A stretch of DNA of 64,000 bases, from the NCBI RefSeq assembly GCF_000423085.1, contig NZ_KE383974.1:93780-157779 (forward strand), read 5' to 3'. This stretch comes from Granulicoccus phenolivorans DSM 17626 = NBRC 107789 = JCM 15570 (GTDB lineage Bacteria > Actinomycetota > Actinomycetes > Propionibacteriales > Propionibacteriaceae). How positions within the stretch are numbered: the stretch's first letter is position 1; each line of letters begins with the position of its first letter. The notes under the pieces were generated by a model, which saw nothing but the letters and a program-made list of their open reading frames with translations, ran no database searches and was not told where the DNA came from. The position numbers were made by a program, and so were the translations under genes. Below, in pieces: positions 1 to 7,858 of this stretch.

Positions 1-533
1 AGGCGGCCGCCCGGGCCGCGCTGCAACGGGGCTGCCTGATCGTGGCGGCGGCCGGCAACGACTCCAGCAACGGGCTGCGTCCGGTCTCCCGTCCGGCGAA
101 CTGTCCCTCCATCCTGGCGGTCGCCGCGGTGGGGGAGAACCTGCAGCGGGCCCCCTTCTCCAATGTCGGGATGTACGCCCCGCACGGCAGCATCGACATC
201 GCCGGTCCCGGGGTCGGTGTCCTGTCCGCGGTGCCCGGTGGTGGCTACGGCACCAAGTCGGGCACCTCGATGGCCACCCCGCACGTCGCCGGGGTGGCCG
301 CCCTGTACGCCCAGTCCAACCCCACCTATCGCGGGGCGGCGCTGTGGCAGGCGCTGACCTCCCGGGCCCAGGCGCTGCCCAACCAGCCGGCCGCGCACGT
401 CGGGGCCGGGCTGGTGCAGGCCCCGGCGGTGGTCCGGGTCTATCCGCCGCTCAACCCCGCCGAGCAGGACGCGACCGGCGACAATAAGTCGACCGTCGAT
501 GCGGGCAGCGCATCGGCCGCGACCAAGGATTGA
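1..533 (+). CDS. Subtilisin-like serine protease (S8), C-terminal part; 5' end outside window
   Basis: This is the last 176 codons of a subtilase; the frame is open from base 3, so the gene starts upstream of the window. Two of the family's active-site elements are visible. The AAAGND block near 45-62 carries the oxyanion-hole Asn, and GTSMATPHVAG at 261-293 carries the catalytic Ser (codon 267-269). The Asp and His of the triad must lie upstream. The tail after the catalytic domain is about 45 residues, polar, and has no membrane segment, so a mycosin-type C-terminal anchor is absent. A small I9-like gene follows after 14 bp, which suggests a protease/inhibitor or protease/chaperone pair. 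Substrate and localisation cannot be judged without the N-terminus. Confidence 0.93.
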   Translation, partial: AAARAALQRGCLIVAAAGNDSSNGLRPVSRPANCPSILAVAAVGENLQRAPFSNVGMYAPHGSIDIAGPGVGVLSAVPGGGYGTKSGTSMATPHVAGVAALYAQSNPTYRGAALWQALTSRAQALPNQPAAHVGAGLVQAPAVVRVYPPLNPAEQDATGDNKSTVDAGSASAATKD

Positions 534-547
534 GCGAAAGGACACTC

Positions 548-763
548 ATGTCAGCACCGGATCAGCCGCGGCGCTATATCGTCACCGCGCATGATCTGCC
601 CGCAGCGGTGTCGGCGGCCCAGGCCGCCGGCGCCGTCGTCGGCGATCGGATGGACACCCTCGGCATCTTCGTGATCACCGCGACCGCGGAGATCGCCGCC
701 CGGGTCGCGCAGTCGCCGGCGGTGTCGGCGGTCGAGCCCGAGGGCGAGATGACCACTCAGTGA
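548..763 (+). CDS. Small stand-alone protein resembling the I9 propeptide of subtilases
   Basis: A 71-residue protein. ATG 548 was chosen because a purine-rich GAAAGGA lies just upstream at 535-541; a TTG at 530 would overlap the protease stop and lacks such a site. The sequence has the I9 pattern: a first strand RYIVT, an Ala/Gly-rich helix, GDRMDTLGIFVIT, a second helix with AEIAARVAQSP, and a final VSAVEPEGEM strand. I9 domains normally sit N-terminal to the subtilase, where they fold it and inhibit it. Here the module is a separate protein with no signal peptide, directly after a subtilase gene. Free-standing I9 inhibitors are known from fungi (yeast Pbi2, Pleurotus POIA1). Assignment rests on pattern, not a search. 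Confidence 0.7.
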   Translation: MSAPDQPRRYIVTAHDLPAAVSAAQAAGAVVGDRMDTLGIFVITATAEIAARVAQSPAVSAVEPEGEMTTQ

Positions 764-817
764 GGGAGCGTGCGCTGATGGACATCCGCACTTAATCCGC
801 CCGAAACAGAACCGCCC

Positions 818-823
818 TAGTTT
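818..823 (+). promoter_or_regulatory. Candidate -10 box of a leaderless promoter for the GH92 gene
   Basis: TAGTTT ends 6 nt before ATG 830 and no Shine-Dalgarno sequence precedes that start. This is the spacing expected of leaderless actinobacterial transcripts. A convincing -35 box was not seen. Confidence 0.4.
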
Positions 824-829
824 TGGGCC

Positions 830-3061
830 ATGACCAAGCAGGGCTTCTCGGTGGACCCGTTCATCGGGTGCGAGCCGACCGAACTGCGCGAGCAGGCCGG
901 GCTCGCGGCCACCTGGTGGAGCCCGAAACCCCAGATCGGCAACACCCACCCCGGAGCCGGCTATCCGTTCGGGATGGTCTCGGCGTGCGCGTACTCCGGG
1001 GCCTACCCGACCGGGTACGGCCGCTTCGATCTGGCCACCGAGGGCGTCCCGGCGGCCCTGTTCGACTCCCAGCTCGCCTCCGGGTTCACCCACTTCCAGC
1101 AATCGGGCACCGGGGCCATCCGCAAGTACTACAACTACCTGCGGGTGACCCCGATGCTGGACCCGCTGGACCAACTCGGCACCCGCTGGCCGCTGCACCG
1201 GGAGCAGGCCGCGCCGGGGTGGTACGCCGCCCGGCTCGGTGACCCCGCGGCCGGCGCCGGCGGCATCGGCTGCGAACTCACCGTCGGCCCGACCAGTGCG
1301 GTGCACCGCTACACCTTTCCCGCCCATCAGCAGGCCCGGATCGTGATCGACTTCTCCCACGGCGGGCTGACCATTCCCTACGGGGTCACCACCCCGCTGC
1401 GGTCCCATCTGGAGGTCGTCGATGCCACCGCCGCGGCCGGCGAGATCGTCGTGGAGGGGGTGCCGCTGGCGGCGTACCTGGACTGCTCGGCCGAGGACTG
1501 GCGCTGTCAGCTGTGGTACGACCGGCGCCGGATGCCCGGCGGGACCCGGCTCGACTTCGACGCGATCCGCCCGACGACGCTGCGTCCGTTCGGGGTGATC
1601 TTCAGCGGACCCGCCGAAGCCGGGCGCGCGGTCGAGCTGCGGATCGGGTTCTCCCTGCGCGGGATCGAGCGGGCCGAGCAGAACCTGCACCGCGATGTCG
1701 GCGTCCGGGCCGGGGCGTACGCCGATCGGCGTGCGCAGACCGAGCAGGTCTGGGCCGACCACCTCGGTCGGGTCCGGACCGAGTCGGGGGACCCCGACCG
1801 GGACACCGTCTTCGACACCGCGCTCTACCACAGCCTGATCAAGCCGTGCGTGGCCATCGACGAGTCGCCCTGGTCCGGCGAGGACGGGCCGTTCGCCTTC
1901 GACCTGTGCACGATGTGGGACATCTATCGCACCCAGCTGCCGCTGATCGCGACCATCGCGCCCGAGCGGGCCGTCGAGATCGCCCGGGCGCTGGTCACCG
2001 TCGCGGTCGAGGAGGGGAACTTCCCGATCGGCTACCGGATGGCCCGCGGGGCCGACCGGTTCTCCCGCCAGGGCAGCGCGCTGGCACACACCTTCCTCGC
2101 CGAGCTGTCGGTGAGCGGGGTGTCCGGCATCGACTGGGAACTCGCGCTGACCATGATGGCCACCGATCTGCGCCGCGATGTGGGCGAGGAGTTCCTGCGC
2201 CACGGCGTCGCCGAACCGATCACGCACACCCTCGACCTGGCCTACGGCTACTACTGCACCGCCCGGGTCGCCGAACGGGTCGGGGACAACTCCCTGGCCC
2301 GCGAACTGCTCGGGTACGCCGGGCGCTGGCGCAACGCCTTCGACCCCGACGGGCAACTGCTGCGCGCCTCCACGTTCTACGAGGGCACCCGGTGGAACTA
2401 CTCCTTCCGGCTGCTGCACGAGATGTCCGGCCGGATCGCGCTGGCCGGCGGGGAACACCGCTTCGTCCGGCTGCTGGACCGCTTCTTCGGGTTCGGTGGC
2501 CGTCCCGTCCGGGCACCCGGGGTGGATCCCGGGCCGGAGGAGTTGGCCGCTGGGTACCGGCTGGGACGCTTCCAGGGGCTCAACAACGAGCCCGACATGG
2601 ATGCCCCCTGGGCCTACACCTACGCCGGCCGCCCGGACCGGACCGCCGAGATCGTCCGGGCCGCGGTGGCGTACCGGTTCGGCACCGGCCGGGGCGGGCT
2701 GCCGGGCAACGACGACTCCGGGGGACTCAGCTCCTGGTACGTGTGGGCCGCGCTGGGCCTGTTCCCGGTCGCCGGGCAGGACCTGTTCCTGCTGCACGCC
2801 CCCCAGGTGGCGTACGCCCGCCTCGACCTGGCCGGCACCGAGGTGACCGTGGAGGTGACCGACCCGCAGCCGCCGGATCCGGAGGGCGCGACCCGGCAGA
2901 TCGCCGCGGTGCACTGGCGCGGCCGTCCGCTGCCGCAGACCTGGCTGACCGGGGCGGACCTGCGCCGCGGCGGCACCCTGCGGATCGAACTGTCCGAACA
3001 ACCCACCGGCTGGGGGCGCGACGTCCGTCCGCCCGATGCCTTCACCCCGACCCGGAGGTAG
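830..3061 (+). CDS. GH92-family glycosidase, probable exo-alpha-mannosidase
   Basis: A 743-residue protein covering a full GH92 catalytic unit. GH92 enzymes are calcium-dependent inverting exo-alpha-mannosidases. Family motifs appear in order: VDPFIG near residue 10, GNTHPGAGYPFGMV from residue 37, a SGFTHFQQSGTG block near 85-100, NEPDMDAPWAY at about 586 and GLPGNDDSGGLSSWYVW near 623. The Glu of NEP and the Asp pair of GNDD match the general acid and base region of characterised members. No signal peptide is seen, so it should act in the cytoplasm, which is unusual for an enzyme family best known from secreted glycan degradation. The next gene starts 4 bp downstream, so it is cotranscribed with glycosyltransferases. 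Exact linkage specificity is not readable. Confidence 0.9.
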   Translation: MTKQGFSVDPFIGCEPTELREQAGLAATWWSPKPQIGNTHPGAGYPFGMVSACAYSGAYPTGYGRFDLATEGVPAALFDSQLASGFTHFQQSGTGAIRKYYNYLRVTPMLDPLDQLGTRWPLHREQAAPGWYAARLGDPAAGAGGIGCELTVGPTSAVHRYTFPAHQQARIVIDFSHGGLTIPYGVTTPLRSHLEVVDATAAAGEIVVEGVPLAAYLDCSAEDWRCQLWYDRRRMPGGTRLDFDAIRPTTLRPFGVIFSGPAEAGRAVELRIGFSLRGIERAEQNLHRDVGVRAGAYADRRAQTEQVWADHLGRVRTESGDPDRDTVFDTALYHSLIKPCVAIDESPWSGEDGPFAFDLCTMWDIYRTQLPLIATIAPERAVEIARALVTVAVEEGNFPIGYRMARGADRFSRQGSALAHTFLAELSVSGVSGIDWELALTMMATDLRRDVGEEFLRHGVAEPITHTLDLAYGYYCTARVAERVGDNSLARELLGYAGRWRNAFDPDGQLLRASTFYEGTRWNYSFRLLHEMSGRIALAGGEHRFVRLLDRFFGFGGRPVRAPGVDPGPEELAAGYRLGRFQGLNNEPDMDAPWAYTYAGRPDRTAEIVRAAVAYRFGTGRGGLPGNDDSGGLSSWYVWAALGLFPVAGQDLFLLHAPQVAYARLDLAGTEVTVEVTDPQPPDPEGATRQIAAVHWRGRPLPQTWLTGADLRRGGTLRIELSEQPTGWGRDVRPPDAFTPTRR

Positions 3062-3065
3062 TCCC

Positions 3066-4358
3066 ATGACTCAGCGTCGTCTTGTCATTGTCGTCCGCGC
3101 CGATCCGGTGATCTGTGGTCACTCCGGGGAGGCCCGCAACCTGGCCGAGGCCGCGCTGGACCGCGGCTACGACGAGGTCCGCATCCTGACCTGGCCGATC
3201 CAGCGGCTGCAGGAGTGCGGCCTGCCGCTGAAACCGCTGGACTCGATCCTGCCCTACCGCGCCGGGATCATTGTCGAGCGGCCCGACCCGATCGGGGACT
3301 ACAAGGTGCCCGACGGACGCTACCTGACCGGACTGACCGGGCGGCTGGTGGAACTGTTCACCGACGGCGTCGCGACCCTGGCGCTGTCGCTGTACCTGAG
3401 CCCGCACACCGTCGCGGTCAGCGATGCGGTCCGGGTCGCCCGCGACACCGGCCTGCCGGTCAACGTGATCACCGCCGCCGAGGCGGTCGGCAGCGACATC
3501 ACCAACGTGGTCCGCAACGCCGCCGCGCAGGGTCGCTTCGGGGCCGCCGCCCACCTGCTGACGACGTATCTGTCCAGCGACCACTGCCTGGCGGTCTCGG
3601 CGTACACCCGCGACCTCATCGTCGCTGCCGCCGCCGAGGTGGATCACGGCCTGGGCACCGACTACGCCCGCCGCTGCGGCGAGCGGATCGAGATCTCCTA
3701 CCCGGCGATCGACACCGCCGCCTTCCTGGACCTGGCGAGCGAGGAGACCCATCGACGACTCGCGGGCCGCGGGCTGGCCCCGGAGGGCTATCTGCTGTTC
3801 CTGTCCCGACTCCAGGCGGCCAAGGGGGTCGACGACCTGATCGACGCGTACGCCGGGTCCCGGGCCAAGGACCGGGTCGTACTGGTGATCGCCGGGCGCG
3901 GACCGGCCGCCGCCGAGTTGCGCGCGCGGGCCGCAGCGACCGGACTGGGGGAGCGGATCCGGTTCCTCGACGATGTCGACGACGCCGAGAAGGCCCACCT
4001 GATGGCCGGCTGCGCGGCGTACGCCCTGCCGAGCAAGCCGACCACCGAGTTCGTGGAGACCTTCGGGATCGCCCCGGTGGAGAAGATGCTCACCGGCGGC
4101 GGACCGGTGATCACCACCGATACCGGCGGGATCCCCGAGGCGGTCGGCTCCTGCGGGCTGATCCACGCCCCCGGGGACGTCGCCGCGCTGCGTACGCTGA
4201 TCGACCACGCGGTGTGCGACCTCAGCCCCGAGGAACGGACCCAACTGGCGCTGCGCGCCCGCACCCACGCGCTGCAGTTCGACCGGGCCGCGATCTTCGG
4301 TCGGATCCAGGATCTGGTCGACGCCGCGGCCGCCGAACGGGAGGCCCTCGCCGGCTGA
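3066..4358 (+). CDS. GT4-family glycosyltransferase, acceptor unknown
   Basis: A 430-residue GT-B fold glycosyltransferase. ATG 3066 is supported by GGAGG at 3054-3058; a longer start at 3036 would run into the GH92 gene. The C-terminal half is typical of GT4: LLFLSRLQAAKGVDDLI at the start of the donor domain and the EX7E element E-TFGIAPV-E at about residues 331-339, which contacts the nucleotide sugar. The N-terminal domain is longer than in simple GT4 proteins and contains GHSGEARNLAEAALDRGYDE followed by a Pro- and Leu-rich segment, which I do not recognise. It lies between a putative alpha-mannosidase and a second GT4, so a mannose-containing soluble product or glycolipid is plausible but unproven. 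Confidence 0.88.
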   Translation: MTQRRLVIVVRADPVICGHSGEARNLAEAALDRGYDEVRILTWPIQRLQECGLPLKPLDSILPYRAGIIVERPDPIGDYKVPDGRYLTGLTGRLVELFTDGVATLALSLYLSPHTVAVSDAVRVARDTGLPVNVITAAEAVGSDITNVVRNAAAQGRFGAAAHLLTTYLSSDHCLAVSAYTRDLIVAAAAEVDHGLGTDYARRCGERIEISYPAIDTAAFLDLASEETHRRLAGRGLAPEGYLLFLSRLQAAKGVDDLIDAYAGSRAKDRVVLVIAGRGPAAAELRARAAATGLGERIRFLDDVDDAEKAHLMAGCAAYALPSKPTTEFVETFGIAPVEKMLTGGGPVITTDTGGIPEAVGSCGLIHAPGDVAALRTLIDHAVCDLSPEERTQLALRARTHALQFDRAAIFGRIQDLVDAAAAEREALAG

Positions 4359-4372
4359 CCGAGGGGGGCGGC

Positions 4373-4378
4373 TAGGCT
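4373..4378 (+). promoter_or_regulatory. Candidate -10 box (leaderless) before the second GT4 gene
   Basis: TAGGCT ends 6 nt before GTG 4385, and there is no ribosome binding site at the usual distance. An internal promoter inside the glycosyl gene group is therefore possible. Confidence 0.4.
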
Positions 4379-4384
4379 GTCCGC

Positions 4385-5530
4385 GTGTCCAGCACCGAAC
4401 CGACCCCCGCGTCGCCACTGCGCATCGCGCAGCTGGCCAACCTGGTGGGCCCCGTCTCCGGCGGCATGCGGCAGGCGATCAACTCGCTGGGTGTCGGCTA
4501 TGCCGAGCAGGGCCACGAGCGGATCGTGGTGATCCCCGGGGAGCACGACCGGGAGACCGAGACCGAGCACGGCATCGTGGTCGAGGTCGGCTCCCCGAAG
4601 ATCCCCGGCTACACCTATCGCCTGATCTGGCAGCCCTGGAAGGCCGTCGACGTGCTGAAGCGGTTCCGGCCCACCAGCGTCGAGGTCTCCGACAAGTGGA
4701 CGCTGTCGCCGGTCGGCCGCTGGGCCCGGCGGCGGGGGATCGGGTCAGCCCTGTTCAGCCACGAACGACTCGACCGGATGGCCTCGATGTTCCTGCGACG
4801 CCAGTTCGGCGTGGAAACCGTGATCGGCGGGCTGAACCGGCGGCTGGCCCAGGAATTCGACGCCGTCGTGGTCACCTCCCAGTTCGCCGCCGACGAGTTC
4901 GCCAACACCGGGGCGAATCTGATCAAGGTGCCCCTGGGGGTCGACCTGGAGACCTTCCGCCCCGAGGTCGGAACGCCGGACGACGACGGGGTGCTGAAGC
5001 TGTGCTATGTGGGCCGGCTCTCGCACGAGAAGAGCCCGCAACTCGCGATCAGCGCCGCGGTCGAGGTCCACCGCCGGGGCATCCCGATGCGGATGGACGT
5101 CTACGGCACCGGTCCGGACCTGGCCGAGCTGCAGGAGATCGCCGAGGACGCCCCGGTCATCTTCCACGGCTACGTCGACGGCCGCGACGAGGTCGCCAAA
5201 CGGTACGCCGCCGCGGACATCTCGCTGTCGGTGTGCCCGGCCGAAACCTTCGGCCTGGCCGTCCTGGAGGCCCTGGCCTGCGGTACGCCGGTGGTCACCT
5301 CCGACCGCGGCGGAGCCCGGGAACTGGTCGACAACACCTGCGGCGAATGGGCCTACCCCGATCCGATCTCACTGGCCGACGCGATCGAGCGGATGCGCGC
5401 GCGACCGGTGGCCGAGACCCGGGCCGCCGCCCGCGCCCGCGCCGAGCAGTACTCCTGGTCCCGCAGCGTGGCCGCGATGCTGGCCATGCACGCCCGACTG
5501 GCCGAAACTCATCCTGGGAGGGACCGATGA
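4385..5530 (+). CDS. GT4-family glycosyltransferase, MgtA/PimB-like
   Basis: A 381-residue retaining glycosyltransferase of the GT-B fold. The N-terminal domain opens with RIAQLANLVGPVSGGMRQAI, the glycine-rich acceptor-side loop. The donor domain begins at LKLCYVGRLSHEKSP near residue 205, and the EX7E motif is E-TFGLAVL-E at residues 287-295, followed by ALACGTPVV. Overall it resembles actinobacterial GDP-mannose-dependent alpha-mannosyltransferases. A second protein of that kind is encoded at 41290-42420, so the two may act on different acceptors. The start is a GTG with a -10-like box immediately upstream. The stop overlaps the next start (ATGA), indicating translational coupling to the transglutaminase-like gene. 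Confidence 0.88.
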   Translation: MSSTEPTPASPLRIAQLANLVGPVSGGMRQAINSLGVGYAEQGHERIVVIPGEHDRETETEHGIVVEVGSPKIPGYTYRLIWQPWKAVDVLKRFRPTSVEVSDKWTLSPVGRWARRRGIGSALFSHERLDRMASMFLRRQFGVETVIGGLNRRLAQEFDAVVVTSQFAADEFANTGANLIKVPLGVDLETFRPEVGTPDDDGVLKLCYVGRLSHEKSPQLAISAAVEVHRRGIPMRMDVYGTGPDLAELQEIAEDAPVIFHGYVDGRDEVAKRYAAADISLSVCPAETFGLAVLEALACGTPVVTSDRGGARELVDNTCGEWAYPDPISLADAIERMRARPVAETRAAARARAEQYSWSRSVAAMLAMHARLAETHPGRDR

Positions 5531-6168
5531 ACAAGCCGTGGCGTGTGCTGGGCCGGCTGTGGCCGGTGGGGGTGGTCGCCGGCATCGCGATCCCGGTCTT
5601 CGCGCGAGCCCCGCGACCCGAACCGGTGACCCCGGACGGGGTGCGGACGATCGAGGACGCGGTCACCGAATCCCGCGGCAGCGGGCTGAGCGGGTGGGCC
5701 CTGGTCGACCATGTGCAGCAGTTGACCCATCGCAAGTTCGCCAGCTACTCGATCCTGACCCCCTGGGAATCACCCGCGGTCGCCTTCCGCAACAGCCGGG
5801 GCAACCCGAATCAGTACAACGGTGCGCTCAACGAGATCCTGAACCGGCTCGGGCTGCAGACCGAGCTCGTCTTCGCGTCCCGGGTGCGGTCGCAGAATCG
5901 GCCCTGGTGGCGGGTCGGGCATGTGTGGGTCCGCGTCCGGATCGATCGGGTGACTCGCGACGTGGATGCCGGCACTGTGGACGGGGGAGCGGGCAAGGTC
6001 GATTTCGTCCCGCTCACCCAGGTTCGCCGCTTCCGTCGCCTCACCTACCTGAACACCTCGGTGGTGTGGTCGCTGCTGGCGGCGTACCAGGTCTGGCGGA
6101 GCATTCTGCTGCGGCAGCCGCTCCCGGCCTGGACGCACCATCCCCTCGGCCAGCCGGTCGCGGAGTAG
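5527..6168 (+). CDS. Transglutaminase-like protein, probably catalytically degenerate
   Basis: A 213-residue protein starting at the ATG that overlaps the GT4 stop by 4 bp. Residues 8-24 form a hydrophobic stretch that could be a signal or anchor segment. The middle resembles a transglutaminase-like fold: a helix ending NALNEILNRLGLQTELV-type (about 98-117), then GHVWVRV with His132, then RDVDAG with Asp145/147. These are the positions of the fold's His and Asp. The position where the catalytic Cys is expected, before the helix, reads GNPNQYNGAL and contains no Cys. The protein has no Cys that fits, so hydrolase or transferase activity is unlikely and a binding role is more probable. Family assignment is by eye and moderate. 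Confidence 0.6.
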   Translation: MNKPWRVLGRLWPVGVVAGIAIPVFARAPRPEPVTPDGVRTIEDAVTESRGSGLSGWALVDHVQQLTHRKFASYSILTPWESPAVAFRNSRGNPNQYNGALNEILNRLGLQTELVFASRVRSQNRPWWRVGHVWVRVRIDRVTRDVDAGTVDGGAGKVDFVPLTQVRRFRRLTYLNTSVVWSLLAAYQVWRSILLRQPLPAWTHHPLGQPVAE

Positions 6169-6193
6169 CGCACACACAGGGCCGACAACGACA

Positions 6194-6221
6194 CAGGGCC
6201 GAACCCGAAGGTTCGGCCCTG
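6194..6221. terminator. Bidirectional hairpin terminator between convergent genes
   Basis: A perfect 12-bp stem, CAGGGCCGAACC (6194-6205) with its complement at 6210-6221 and loop CGAA. It lies between the plus-strand glycosyl gene group and minus-strand sodA. A short T-containing run follows on the plus strand. Confidence 0.8.
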
Positions 6222-6239
6222 CGTGTTCGGTGCCTCGGA

Positions 6240-6848
6240 TCAGATCGCCGGAGCGGTCTTCGCCTTGGCCAGCCGGTCGTTGACGTCGTCCCAGTTGATG
6301 ATGTCCCACCACGCGGTGACGAAGTCGGCCTTGACGTTCTTGTACTGCAGGTAGAAGGCGTGCTCCCACATGTCCAGCAGCAGCACCGGAACCTGACCGA
6401 CCGGGACGTTGCCCTGGTGGTCGAAGACCTGCAGCAGGTTCAGCCGAGCACCCAGGGTGTCCCAGGCGAGCACGGACCAGCCGGAGCCCTGGACGCCCAG
6501 CGCGTTCGCGTTGAACTGCTTCTTGAAGTTGTCGAAGTTGCCGAAGAACTCGTCGATCGCGGTGCCGGCGTCACCGGTGGCGTTGCCGCCACCGTTGGGG
6601 CCCAGGTTCTTCCAGAACACCGAGTGGTTGATGTGGCCGCCGAGGTTGAACGCGAGGTCCTTCTCCAGCTTGTTGATGTTGGCGAAGTCGCCGGCCGCAC
6701 GAGCCTCTTCGAGCTTCTCGACCGCGGTGTTGGCGCCCTTGACGTAGGTGGCGTGGTGCTTGGAGTGGTGCAGCTCCATGATCTCCGGGGCAATCGCCGG
6801 GGCCAGGGCGTTGTAGTCGTAATCGAGATCGGGCAGAACGTAGGTCAT
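6240..6848 (-). CDS. sodA: Superoxide dismutase, Mn/Fe family
   Basis: A 202-residue Mn/Fe superoxide dismutase that disproportionates superoxide in the cytoplasm. The four metal ligands are present: His27 (ELHHSKHH), His75 ([10 protein letters not shown]), Asp159 and His163 ([11 protein letters not shown]). The Gly-Gly before His72 and the Gln145 in FDHQGN fit a manganese or cambialistic enzyme rather than a strict iron enzyme. The start ATG has GAGGGAG upstream. It is read as a single gene; a TATAAA-like element on the minus strand at about 6919-6924 could be its -10 box. A CsbD-type stress gene lies just upstream in the same direction, consistent with a stress-response neighbourhood. Confidence 0.97.
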   Translation of the reverse strand: MTYVLPDLDYDYNALAPAIAPEIMELHHSKHHATYVKGANTAVEKLEEARAAGDFANINKLEKDLAFNLGGHINHSVFWKNLGPNGGGNATGDAGTAIDEFFGNFDNFKKQFNANALGVQGSGWSVLAWDTLGARLNLLQVFDHQGNVPVGQVPVLLLDMWEHAFYLQYKNVKADFVTAWWDIINWDDVNDRLAKAKTAPAI

Positions 6849-6955
6849 CGTGACTCCCTCGTGCGTGAACTGAGCGGTTCGGCCAACGATGGCAGAACCT
6901 GGATGGTGTACCTGGGTCTTTATACCGTCAGTGGAAACCCGACGGCAGGTAAGGT

Positions 6956-7168
6956 TCAGCTAAGTTCGTCCTTGATGTTCTCCGCGCGGTTCTTGATGTC
7001 CTTGCCGGCGTCCTTGACCTGCTCGCCCACCTGCTTGGCCGAGCCCTCGCGCTGATCGGCGCGGCCCTCGCCCTCCAGGCGCTCGTTGCCACTGGCGGCG
7101 CCGGCGGCCTCCTTGGCCTTGCCGCCGAGCTTCTGCGCCTCGTTCTGAATCTTGTCACCGAGTCCCAT
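6956..7168 (-). CDS. CsbD-family stress protein
   Basis: A 70-residue, highly charged protein beginning [20 protein letters not shown]. Upstream of ATG 7168 is AAAGGA, which decides the start; a longer frame from 7222 has no such site. The repeated [14 protein letters not shown] and [15 protein letters not shown] segments are typical of the CsbD/YjbJ family, whose members are abundant under general stress in many bacteria but have no defined biochemical activity. The sequence predicts an almost entirely helical, soluble and heat-stable protein. It shares orientation with sodA, with about 107 bp between them, so separate promoters are possible. Confidence 0.88.
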   Translation of the reverse strand: MGLGDKIQNEAQKLGGKAKEAAGAASGNERLEGEGRADQREGSAKQVGEQVKDAGKDIKNRAENIKDELS

Positions 7169-7225
7169 GGCATGTCCTTTCTTGGTGATTGCTGAACCCC
7201 ACGCTAACAATTCCGTCCGCACGGG

Positions 7226-7858
7226 TCAGCGGGAGGGGTGCACCGCCAGCACCCGGAAGCCCTTCGCCGAGGCCACCCGGGCGCAGGCGTACCCCTGCTC
7301 GACCAGCCAGCGCTGCAGCGAATCCGCGCCGAGATTCTTCCCGACGACCAGGTACGCCACCCCCTGCGGGGTCAGCCGGGCCAGCCAATGCAGCAACATC
7401 GCATGCAGGGCCGGCTTGCCGATCCGGATCGGCGGGTTGGACCAGATCTGGTCGTAGCGCCGGTCCTCGGCAACGGCTTCGGGGATGAGCGGGTGAACCC
7501 GGTCCCCGAGCCCGTACGCCGCGGCATTGCGCGCACACAGCGCCAGGGCGCGCTCATTCGTGTCGACCGCGTCGATCTCGGCCCGCGCATTCTCCCGGGC
7601 CAGGGCGATCGAGATCGGCCCCCACCCGCAGCCGAGATCGAGGATCCGCAGCGCCCCGGTCGGCGGGTCGAGCTCGCGCAGCAGGACCGCGGTGCCCAGG
7701 TCGAGGCCGTCGCCGGAGAAGACGCCGTTGGCGGTGGTGAACTCGTAGTCGCGATCCCAGATCCGGGCGGTGACGGTGCGGGTCCGCAGGTCGCCGGTCG
7801 GGGTGATGAAGTAGTGGTCCCCGGGCTGTGCCGGTTCGGGCTGAGTGGGTTCAGTCAT
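7226..7858 (-). CDS. Class I SAM methyltransferase, RsmC/RlmG-like
   Basis: A 210-residue methyltransferase of the small methyltransferase domain type used by RsmC and RlmG to methylate guanine N2 in rRNA. The SAM-binding motif I is LDLGCGWGP near residues 73-81, an acidic motif II VDTNERAL follows, and the catalytic NPP element is SNPPIRIGK near residue 140, as in N2-guanine methyltransferases. The protein is half the length of E. coli RsmC and lacks its N-terminal pseudo-domain, as is usual in actinobacteria. Its start overlaps the end of truA by 8 bp, so it is the third gene of a trmB-truA-methyltransferase operon dedicated to RNA modification. Confidence 0.85.
   Translation of the reverse strand: MTEPTQPEPAQPGDHYFITPTGDLRTRTVTARIWDRDYEFTTANGVFSGDGLDLGTAVLLRELDPPTGALRILDLGCGWGPISIALARENARAEIDAVDTNERALALCARNAAAYGLGDRVHPLIPEAVAEDRRYDQIWSNPPIRIGKPALHAMLLHWLARLTPQGVAYLVVGKNLGADSLQRWLVEQGYACARVASAKGFRVLAVHPSR

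Noticed and set aside
551..3067. Minus-strand open frame of 838 codons antisense to the GH92 gene
   Set aside because: It is Gly/Pro/Arg-rich without recognisable domains and mirrors codon bias of the well-supported plus-strand gene; long antisense frames are common in GC-rich DNA.
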